64,000 nucleotides of DNA from an uncultured Prevotella sp. (GTDB lineage: Bacteria > Bacteroidota > Bacteroidia > Bacteroidales > Bacteroidaceae): positions 30,729 through 94,728 of the forward strand of contig CAMHLV010000005.1 of NCBI GenBank assembly GCA_946186115.1. The letters run 5' to 3'. The translations under genes and the position numbers were made by a program. Positions 11,947-19,030 of the stretch are shown here, piece after piece. The notes beneath the pieces are model-generated. The model had not been told where the DNA came from. It saw only the letters and a program-made list of their open reading frames with translations, and did no database searches. Position 1 is the stretch's first letter. Each line of letters opens with the position of its first letter.

Positions 11947-13209
11947 TTATAGTTTGATACGTAAGGCCTGCTTGATATCTTCGAGCAGGTCGCTCTTGTC
12001 TTCCAGGCCTATGCTGAGGCGGACCGTCGTATCAGGAACGGACATCTCGGCGCACTGCTCGGGGGTGAAGAGCCCAAAGATGGTCGAGGCAGGATGGATG
12101 GCCAGCGACTTACGATCGAAGAGGTTGGTGGCACGACGGATTACCTGCAAGTTGTCGATAAACGCCCAGGCGGCTTCCTTCGATTCGAGATCGATGGTGA
12201 AAACGGCTCCAGGCAACTGACCGAATTGTCGTGTTGAGAGCTCGTAGAAGGGATTATCCTCCAAGCCAGTATAGTTGACGCGCTTGATTTCGGGCAACTC
12301 TCGACACTGCTGGGCAAGCCAAAGCGTAGTCTCTGCCTGACGACGGAAACGGATATCGAGCGTGTCGAGACCCAGCGTTTCCATATAGGCTGCCTGCGGC
12401 ATCATCAGCGAGCCGAGGTTTGTTATCAACTCAGTCTTTACACGAGCTGTAAAGGCCAGTTTCTTCCCCACCCTCTTGGTACGAGCCTGCAACACTGGCG
12501 ATGGATGCTGTGACCAGTCATAGCGTCCGTAGTCTATGAGCAGACCGCCCAGTCCGGTGCCTCCGCCGGAGATATATTTTGTGCTGCTGACCACCTCTAT
12601 ATCCACGCCCAACTCATTGGCATGGAAAGTAGAGAACGGCACGATGGTTGTATCGGCTATCAGGGGCACTCCTTTACGATGGGCAATCTCTGACAGCACC
12701 TTGATGTCGGCTACAAACAGCTGCGGATTGGTGATAATCTCAAAAAACAAGGCGCATGTCTTATCGTCTATCTGGGCCTCTACCTCCTCGGTCTTTGTGA
12801 AATCCGCAAAACGGACTTCCACACTGAATGCACCAAGCGTGTCACGAAGAAGCGAGACGCTGTTGCCAAACAAATGCTTCGAGGCTACGATGTTCAGTCC
12901 TGCACCACTCACGGCCGTCAGGGCATAGTGGATAGCTGCCATACCCGTGTTGAGCGCTGTCACGCTCTGTGCACCAGTTATCTGTCTGACACGCTCTTCC
13001 AAATAAGTCACCGTAGGGTTGGCGATACGAGCATACGACGGTGCCATTGAGCGACCGCAAAAGGCGTCGCTCATAGCCTTGGCATCGGGGAACTCGAATG
13101 CCGCCGTGTAATACACCGGCATCGAGAGAGCCCCGTATGCGTCAGGTTTCTGATACTTTGTGGTTAATACTTTTGTTTCGTAATTCATAATGCATAATTC
13201 ATAATGCAC
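11947..13209 (-). CDS. Cys/Met metabolism PLP enzyme (O-acetylhomoserine sulfhydrylase-like, MetY-like)
   Basis: Trans-sulfuration fold (SSTKYISGGGTGLGGLLID); last gene of the encapsulin operon. The start may be 13188, because the first residues MHYELCI derive from a low-complexity repeat. Confidence 0.85.
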   Translation of the reverse strand: MHYELCIMNYETKVLTTKYQKPDAYGALSMPVYYTAAFEFPDAKAMSDAFCGRSMAPSYARIANPTVTYLEERVRQITGAQSVTALNTGMAAIHYALTAVSGAGLNIVASKHLFGNSVSLLRDTLGAFSVEVRFADFTKTEEVEAQIDDKTCALFFEIITNPQLFVADIKVLSEIAHRKGVPLIADTTIVPFSTFHANELGVDIEVVSSTKYISGGGTGLGGLLIDYGRYDWSQHPSPVLQARTKRVGKKLAFTARVKTELITNLGSLMMPQAAYMETLGLDTLDIRFRRQAETTLWLAQQCRELPEIKRVNYTGLEDNPFYELSTRQFGQLPGAVFTIDLESKEAAWAFIDNLQVIRRATNLFDRKSLAIHPASTIFGLFTPEQCAEMSVPDTTVRLSIGLEDKSDLLEDIKQALRIKL

Positions 13210-13218
13210 AATGCATGA

Positions 13219-14727
13219 TTAGCTGCGCTGGCCCACGATCTTGCGCACGGCAATCACGAGTTTATCCACATCTTCGCGGGTGTTGTAGAGAGCGAAGGTA
13301 GGACGTACGCTCATCTCGTAGCCGAGAGCTCGGAGGGCGGGCTGAGCGCAGTGGTGACCGGCACGCACTGCGATGCCCTCCTTATCTAACAACGTACCTG
13401 TTTCGGGAACGGGGATGCTGTCGAGGACGAAACTCACTACCGACACGCGGTTCTTGGGGTCGCCAATAAGTGTGAGACCTGGAATCTGGGCCAGTTGCTC
13501 GCGGGCATACTCTGTCAGTTTGTGCTCGTGGGCCTCGATGTTACGGATGCCGAGATGACTCACGTAGTCGAGGGCAGCACCCAGTCCGATGGCGTCGGCC
13601 ACATTGGGCGTACCAGCCTCAAAGCGTGCAGGAGGCACATTATACTCCGTGCGCTCGATGGTCACGTCCTTAATCATGTTACCACCACCCTGCCAGGGCT
13701 GCATCTTGTCGAGGATGTCCTTGCGTCCATACACCACACCGATGCCGTTGGGACCATAGATCTTATGACCAGAGAAGACGAAGAAGTCGGCTCCTAACTG
13801 CTGCACATCGACAGGCGTGTGGGCAATCGACTGTGCACCGTCAATCAACACGGGGATGTTGTGCGAGTGTGCGATATCGATAATACGCTTCACGTCGTTG
13901 ATAGTGCCGAAGGTGTTGTTCACATGACCCACGCTAACGAAGCGGGTACGCGGCGTGATGATGCGCTCAAACTCTGACAGTATCAAGTCGCCGTTCTTAT
14001 CCGTTGGGATAGCCTTCAGCGTAGCCCCCCTTTCGTGGGCCACCTGCTGCCAGGGCACGATGTTGGCGTGATGATCCAGTTCGCTGACGATGACTTCGTC
14101 GCCAGGAGTCAGGAATTGCCTGCCGTAAGTCTGTGCCACAAGGTTGATACCCTCAGTGGTTCCTCGCACGAAGATGATCTCCTCGCTGCTGCCGGCATTG
14201 ATGAAGCGTTGCACCTTTTCGCGCGCTTCCTCATAGGCATCAGTAGCACGTGCTGCCAAGGTGTGGGCACCGCGATGGATGTTCGAATTATAAGTTTTGT
14301 AGTAATCCGAAATCTTGTCGATCACCTGTATCGGCTTCTGGGTGGTAGCACCGTTGTCGAGCCATACCAGGTCGTGGCCGTTCACCTTCTGTTGGAGCAC
14401 AGGAAAATCCTTTTTGATCTCCTCCGAGTTCAGTGTATCCACCTCCTCGTAGTGCAGGCTCTGCAGTTTCTCGGTCTCAGGGATACCGATGCCGAAGCCA
14501 TTGTCTGCCGGCACGATAGGCGAGGTGCCCTGTCCCGTAGGATGCGACTCTGTCGCATTGAACAGGACCGCCAACGACGAGAGGTCTAACTGCTCATCAG
14601 GAATCACCGCCTTTCGCTCGTCCTGCAACTCTTCAGGGCAGTACTTTTGTGCCACCTGCCGCAACAGTTCGAAGCCAGGATCTTGGATGCCGTAACCGCC
14701 TATATTTTGTATATTTATCATACGCAT
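13219..14727 (-). CDS. Cysteine desulfurase (SufS-like) with ~105 aa N-terminal extension; putative encapsulin cargo
   Basis: Core IKKDFPVLQQKVNGHDLVWLDNGATTQKP..., FVFSGHKIYGPNG..., RAGHHCAQPAL. The extension before the core is not part of SufS and precedes an encapsulin-type shell gene arrangement. Confidence 0.92.
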   Translation of the reverse strand: MRMINIQNIGGYGIQDPGFELLRQVAQKYCPEELQDERKAVIPDEQLDLSSLAVLFNATESHPTGQGTSPIVPADNGFGIGIPETEKLQSLHYEEVDTLNSEEIKKDFPVLQQKVNGHDLVWLDNGATTQKPIQVIDKISDYYKTYNSNIHRGAHTLAARATDAYEEAREKVQRFINAGSSEEIIFVRGTTEGINLVAQTYGRQFLTPGDEVIVSELDHHANIVPWQQVAHERGATLKAIPTDKNGDLILSEFERIITPRTRFVSVGHVNNTFGTINDVKRIIDIAHSHNIPVLIDGAQSIAHTPVDVQQLGADFFVFSGHKIYGPNGIGVVYGRKDILDKMQPWQGGGNMIKDVTIERTEYNVPPARFEAGTPNVADAIGLGAALDYVSHLGIRNIEAHEHKLTEYAREQLAQIPGLTLIGDPKNRVSVVSFVLDSIPVPETGTLLDKEGIAVRAGHHCAQPALRALGYEMSVRPTFALYNTREDVDKLVIAVRKIVGQRS

Positions 14728-14740
14728 TCTCTATTTTAAC

Positions 14741-14762
14741 TCCCCTCCCTTTTGGGAGGGGG
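14741..14762. repeat. GC-rich palindromic element between encapsulin and cysteine desulfurase genes
   Basis: CCCCTCCC-TTTTG-GGAGGGG hairpin followed by GGCGGGGGTGGGCTTTTT. Confidence 0.6.
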
Positions 14763-14776
14763 CGGGGGTGGGCTTT

Positions 14777-16216
14777 TTACTTCTCTACTTTGTTCCTATG
14801 CTGATAATCGTGATAGTAGCCTACTTCCACGTTCTCAAGTACGGCGATAGCGTCGTCGGTGAGGGCTGCTAATGAGAAGTATTTCGTGAGCAGGTACGAA
14901 GCCACGCCAAACTTGTCAAGGCCCATCAGACGAGCTGACAGCGACGGAGCAATCTCACCGGGGATACCACTCTGATGGAGTCCTACTACACCCTGGTTCT
15001 GTTCGCCGGTACGCACGAGGATAATCTTCGTCGTGCCTACGCCGCGACCTGTCAGGTACTGGCCTTCCACCTCTACCTTATCCGATGGAATCAGGGGCAC
15101 GCCGCGCCACAGTACAACTTTCGTGCCGAAGAGGTCGGTGGTCACAGGAGGCACACCGCGCCATGTGCACTCACGCTCGAAGGCGGCGATGGCACGGGGA
15201 TTGGCCACGAAGAATGCCGGCTCCTTCCATACCAGCGACAGCAATTCATCGAGATCGTCGGGTGTCGGCGAGCCATAGCGTGCCGAGATGCGATATGCGG
15301 GGTTGGCAGCAGCCAGCAGACCGAACTTCTTATTGTTTATCAGTTCCCACTCCTGGCGCTCCTTGATGCTCTCTATCGACAGGCGCAGCTGCTCTTCCAG
15401 CTGGTTATAGGGGTTATTATAGAGGTCGCTGACGCGGGTGTGCACACGGACAACCGTCTGCAGGGTGTTGAGCGAGTATTCTGTGGGATTCTCCTCGTAG
15501 TCGATGTATGTCTCAGGAATGATGTTATCCTCCTCGTGGCCGCTTACCAGGTCGATGTGCTTCTCGCCATTGTCGTTGACCGAGGCCTTCAGGCGCAGTT
15601 GCTTGTCAACGGCCTTATTAAAGGTCTCGCGGAAGTCGGGCACTTCTTTAATGAACTTCACCAGTTCCTTCAGCTTCAGGCCGAGGAACACTGTGGGAGT
15701 GATAGCACGGACGCTAACCGTTGACTCCTGCTCGTCCAGCAGGTCGGCCTCGCCAAAATACTCACCGTCGCCCAAGAGAGCAATCCGTAGTTCCTCGCCA
15801 TGTGAGCCACGGCTGATAACCTCTGCCTGACCGGAAGCAACTATAAAGAAGCGCTGCTTGTCTTTGCCCTCCTCAACGAAGAGTTTGTCAACATCCACTT
15901 CCTGTGTCTCAAACGAGCTAACCAGTCGGTTCAGAATCTCGTCGTCAAACTCAGAGAACAGAGGGATGGCCTTGAGGTTCTTGGCTGTGAACGAGGGCTT
16001 TCCATCTACGTATTGTATCGGCAGACGGTCGTTCTTGCGTAGTTCAACTTTAGTACGATTAACGCGGAATGTACCGCCACTAACCTGTACCCAAGGGAGC
16101 AACTTGAGGAGTAATCTCGGAGTGATTGAGCCCATCTGTGGGGCGGTCTTGGTGGTGGTCGCCAGTCTTCTGGCGGTAGCAGTGGTCACACTGCGCTGAA
16201 GATTAGAATCTGCCAT
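14777..16216 (-). CDS. Family 2 encapsulin-like shell protein with internal cyclic-nucleotide-binding-like domain (Family 2B type)
   Basis: N-terminus ATARRLATTTKTAPQMGSITPRLLLKLLPWVQVSGGTFRVNR typical of Family 2 encapsulins; internal CRP-like domain (KLFVEEGKDKQRFFIVASGQAEVI...GDGEYFGEADLLDEQ); HK97-like C-terminal portion. Confidence 0.88.
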   Translation of the reverse strand: MADSNLQRSVTTATARRLATTTKTAPQMGSITPRLLLKLLPWVQVSGGTFRVNRTKVELRKNDRLPIQYVDGKPSFTAKNLKAIPLFSEFDDEILNRLVSSFETQEVDVDKLFVEEGKDKQRFFIVASGQAEVISRGSHGEELRIALLGDGEYFGEADLLDEQESTVSVRAITPTVFLGLKLKELVKFIKEVPDFRETFNKAVDKQLRLKASVNDNGEKHIDLVSGHEEDNIIPETYIDYEENPTEYSLNTLQTVVRVHTRVSDLYNNPYNQLEEQLRLSIESIKERQEWELINNKKFGLLAAANPAYRISARYGSPTPDDLDELLSLVWKEPAFFVANPRAIAAFERECTWRGVPPVTTDLFGTKVVLWRGVPLIPSDKVEVEGQYLTGRGVGTTKIILVRTGEQNQGVVGLHQSGIPGEIAPSLSARLMGLDKFGVASYLLTKYFSLAALTDDAIAVLENVEVGYYHDYQHRNKVEK

Positions 16217-16267
16217 AATGATTTACAATTTTACAATTTACTATTTACTATTTATTTTCTCATTTAA

Positions 16268-16489
16268 CTATTTCTTAATTGTCACGCGATGCGTGGTGCC
16301 TTCTACGTGCTCGACGGAGATAACGTTGTAACCCTGTTCCTTTGCGTTGCGGGGAACGTTGTCGAGAGGTTCGCCCTCGGCGAGGAGCACTTCCAGAATG
16401 TCGCCTTCGTTGAGTTTCGAAAGTTCAATCTTCGTCTTTACGAAAGTCATCGGGCAATGCTCTTTCGTAATGTCTAAAACCTTTTTCAT
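16268..16489 (-). CDS. TusA-like sulfurtransferase / sulfur relay protein
   Basis: 73 aa with conserved HCPMTFVKTKIELSKLNEGDILEV motif. Confidence 0.85.
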   Translation of the reverse strand: MKKVLDITKEHCPMTFVKTKIELSKLNEGDILEVLLAEGEPLDNVPRNAKEQGYNVISVEHVEGTTHRVTIKK

Positions 16490-16623
16490 TTACAATTTAC
16501 TAATTTACGATTTACTATTTATTTACAATTTGGTTGATTTGGCGATTTAACCTCTGGAAAGAAATAACTAAAAACTTGAAATAGTCAATCAATCGTAAAT
16601 AGTAAATCGTCAAATCGTAAATA

Positions 16624-17103
16624 TCAGATAAACAATGTTTGTCCGCCTTCGCTCAAGTTGAGGAACGATGCCACACCAAGAACGTCCTTTACCTCGGGAA
16701 TAAAATCTTCCCTCTTGAGTCCCAGTACGTGCATCGCCATCTCACAAGCATAGAGATTTATGCCCAGGGCCTTGGCGGCCTCAACCAGTTCCTCCAGCGT
16801 AGCCACGTTGTTCTTCCTCATAAGGTATCGGAACAACTTGGGGCCTATACCGAAGAAATTAAAACGCGAGGTGGGTGTCACTTTCAGTCCGCCCATCATG
16901 AATCCGAAGATCTTGGTGAGCCAGTTGCCGCCCGTGAACGAGCGCCCCTGCTTTTTCTTGATAGCATCCAGTCCCCAGAAGGTAAAGAAGATGTTTACCT
17001 CATAGCCTACTGCTGCCGCGCCCGTACCTAATGTAAATACTGCCGTCAGCTTGTCGAAATCGCCACTAAAGGCGATGATACTTAATTTCTTTTGTTCTGC
17101 CAT
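16624..17103 (-). CDS. DsrE/DsrF/DrsH-like sulfur-relay protein
   Basis: 159 aa DsrE-type fold with conserved INLYACEMAMHVLGL cysteine region. Confidence 0.85.
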   Translation of the reverse strand: MAEQKKLSIIAFSGDFDKLTAVFTLGTGAAAVGYEVNIFFTFWGLDAIKKKQGRSFTGGNWLTKIFGFMMGGLKVTPTSRFNFFGIGPKLFRYLMRKNNVATLEELVEAAKALGINLYACEMAMHVLGLKREDFIPEVKDVLGVASFLNLSEGGQTLFI

Positions 17104-17129
17104 AATTTTGTCGGTTATAAATCTGGGTG

Positions 17130-17137
17130 CAAAATTA
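17130..17137 (-). promoter_or_regulatory. Putative -7 box (TAATTTTG) for the DsrE-TusA-encapsulin operon
   Basis: Reverse complement of CAAAATTA, about 27 bp upstream of the DsrE start. Confidence 0.5.
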
Positions 17138-17180
17138 GGGGGTTTTCACGACATAGACAATCGCCTGTTTATGGCATTTT

Positions 17181-17202
17181 GCATACCCATGACATGGTAT
17201 GC
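17181..17202. promoter_or_regulatory. Dyad GCATACC-N8-GGTATGC in the divergent sulfur-locus promoter region
   Basis: Arms 17181-17187 and 17196-17202 between the divergent -7 boxes. Confidence 0.45.
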
Positions 17203-17245
17203 CATTTACCCTATATGAGGGATTGCGCCACATCAGGAAACTCCG

Positions 17246-17253
17246 TACCTTTG
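17246..17253 (+). promoter_or_regulatory. Putative -7 box (TACCTTTG) for the sulfur-carrier operon
   Basis: Bacteroidetes TAnnTTTG motif 116 bp upstream of the ThiS-like ORF. Confidence 0.55.
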
Positions 17254-17277
17254 CAGCGTGATTTGATCACACAGCGA

Positions 17278-17336
17278 AGTCAGGCGGCGCCTCGGCAAAG
17301 AGAAAGCTCTCTGCGCTCGGCTTGCACTGACTTTTT
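17278..17336 (+). other. Leader inverted repeat followed by T-run (possible attenuator or dispersed repeat)
   Basis: AAGTCAG 17278-17284 pairs with CTGACTT 17327-17333, inner stem GCAAAGAG/CTCTCTGC, then TTTTT. Confidence 0.45.
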
Positions 17337-17368
17337 CACCCGAAATCATTTTTTAAACCGACAGAATT

Positions 17369-17581
17369 ATGGCAAAGATTTATGTAAATGGAGACGCGCA
17401 GGAAGTTACTCTGCCTCTCAACATTAGTGAACTCATCAAGAATTTATTAGTTGAAAACCCCGAGATGGTCTCAGTCCAGGTGAACGAGGAGTTTGCCGAG
17501 CGTGACGACTGGGACAACATCCAGATTCAGGAAGGCGACAATGTGGACTTCCTCTATTTCATGGGTGGCGGAAGTCTTTAG
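17369..17581 (+). CDS. ThiS/MoaD/CysO/HcyS-like sulfur carrier protein with masked C-terminus (...GGGSL)
   Basis: 70 aa ubiquitin-like protein ending FLYFMGGGSL, followed by E1-like and JAMM genes. Confidence 0.85.
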   Translation: MAKIYVNGDAQEVTLPLNISELIKNLLVENPEMVSVQVNEEFAERDDWDNIQIQEGDNVDFLYFMGGGSL

Positions 17582-17635
17582 TGAAAAGTGAATAGTGAAA
17601 AGTGTAAAATTTGCTACCGCTTAAAGTAAAGAGTT

Positions 17636-18442
17636 ATGATAGATTTTTCTGAAGAACAGATACAGCGATACTCTCGCCACATACTGCTTAAGGATGTGGG
17701 TGTAGAAGGTCAAGAGAAGATAATGAACGCACGCGTGCTAGTGGTGGGAGCCGGTGGACTGGGAGCCCCCGTGAGTCTCTATCTTGCTGCAGCAGGAATT
17801 GGACGCATCGGTATCATTGATGCCGACGTAGTAGATTTGTCAAACTTGCAGCGCCAGGTAATCCACTTTACTAAGGATGTTGGAGTGCCAAAGGTAGAGA
17901 GTGCCAAGGAAAAGATTCTGGCCATCAACCCCGATGTAAAGGTTGACACCTACTATAAATTCCTTGATTCATCCAACGCACTCGACATTATCAGTGAGTA
18001 CGACTTCATTGTTGACGGTACCGACAATTTCCCAGTGAAGTTCCTCATCAACGATGCCTGCGTCATGGCTGGCAAGCCCTTCTCTCATGGAGGCATCCTG
18101 CGATTCAACGGCCAGACCTTCACACACCTGCCTGGCACGGCATGCTACCGCTGCATGTTCAAGGAGCCACCTCCCGTTGGAGCCGTCCCCACTTGTTCGC
18201 AAGCAGGAGTGCTGGGTGCTATTGCCGGCATGCTGGGTACTATCCAGGCTGCTGAAACGCTGAAATACTTTACCGGTATAGGTGAGTTGCTTACCAACCG
18301 CCTGCTGACATTCGATGCCAAGACCATGCAGTTCCGCACTGTACCTGTAAGACACCGCGACAACTGTGCCATCTGTGGCGAGCATCCCACCATCGATCAT
18401 CTCATCGACTACGAGCAAGCCGCTTGCGACTTGAAACATTAA
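17636..18442 (+). CDS. ThiF/MoeB/HcyF-like sulfur carrier adenylyltransferase
   Basis: RYSRHILLKDVGVEGQEKI, GAGGLGAPVSLYLAAAGIG, CYRCMF / CAIC zinc cysteines. Confidence 0.92.
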   Translation: MIDFSEEQIQRYSRHILLKDVGVEGQEKIMNARVLVVGAGGLGAPVSLYLAAAGIGRIGIIDADVVDLSNLQRQVIHFTKDVGVPKVESAKEKILAINPDVKVDTYYKFLDSSNALDIISEYDFIVDGTDNFPVKFLINDACVMAGKPFSHGGILRFNGQTFTHLPGTACYRCMFKEPPPVGAVPTCSQAGVLGAIAGMLGTIQAAETLKYFTGIGELLTNRLLTFDAKTMQFRTVPVRHRDNCAICGEHPTIDHLIDYEQAACDLKH

Positions 18443-18466
18443 ACAATAAACAATAATCAATTAGCA

Positions 18467-18889
18467 TTGAGAATGATAATTCCACAGAACATCATAGATG
18501 AATTGATTGAGCAGGCAGAAAAGGATGCACCCAACGAGTCGTGCGGCTATCTCTTGGGCATACTCTCCCCCTCAACGGGGGGAGACGGAGGGAGTCTCGT
18601 GACGGAGAACTACTGGATGGAGAACATCGACCACTCACCCGAGCATTTCTCGTTTGCGCCAAAAGATCAGTTTGCCGCTCTGAAATATGCCCGTAGCAAA
18701 GGTCTGAAGATACTGGCCAACTGGCACAGTCATCCAGCCTCGCCCTCACGCCCCTCGCAGGAAGACCTGCGCCTGGCCAACGACCCCACCATCCGCTATG
18801 CCATCCTCTCGCTGCTTGACGGACAACCGAAGCTTAACTCCTTCAAGATACTGAACGGCGAGGTGGTGGATAAGCAGACACACCTATAA
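18467..18889 (+). CDS. JAMM/Mov34 (M67) metalloprotease, Mec/HcyD-like
   Basis: NWHSHPASPSRPSQEDL matches HxHx7Sx2D; directly downstream of ThiS-like and ThiF-like genes. Confidence 0.88.
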   Translation: MRMIIPQNIIDELIEQAEKDAPNESCGYLLGILSPSTGGDGGSLVTENYWMENIDHSPEHFSFAPKDQFAALKYARSKGLKILANWHSHPASPSRPSQEDLRLANDPTIRYAILSLLDGQPKLNSFKILNGEVVDKQTHL

Positions 18890-18900
18890 ACCGGTTTGCC

Positions 18901-18957
18901 GCGATGCGTCGGCTCGATACATTTGTCGGTTAAAGTTTCGAGTACGATGCATCGCTT
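18901..18957 (+). terminator. Possible terminator after the JAMM gene
   Basis: GCGATGCGT ... ATGCATCGC (one mismatch) followed by TTTTTTC. Confidence 0.4.
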
Positions 18958-18968
18958 TTTTCTTAAAG

Positions 18969-19019
18969 TTTCCGATATTTGAAAATTATTCGCTATCTTT
19001 GCACACGCAATATCGGAAA
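18969..19019. promoter_or_regulatory. Perfect 11-bp inverted repeat flanking the tcdA core promoter
   Basis: TTTCCGATATT 18969-18979, AATATCGGAAA 19009-19019, with TATCTTTG (18994-19001) in the loop. Confidence 0.55.
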
Positions 19020-19030
19020 TTATAAAGCTC

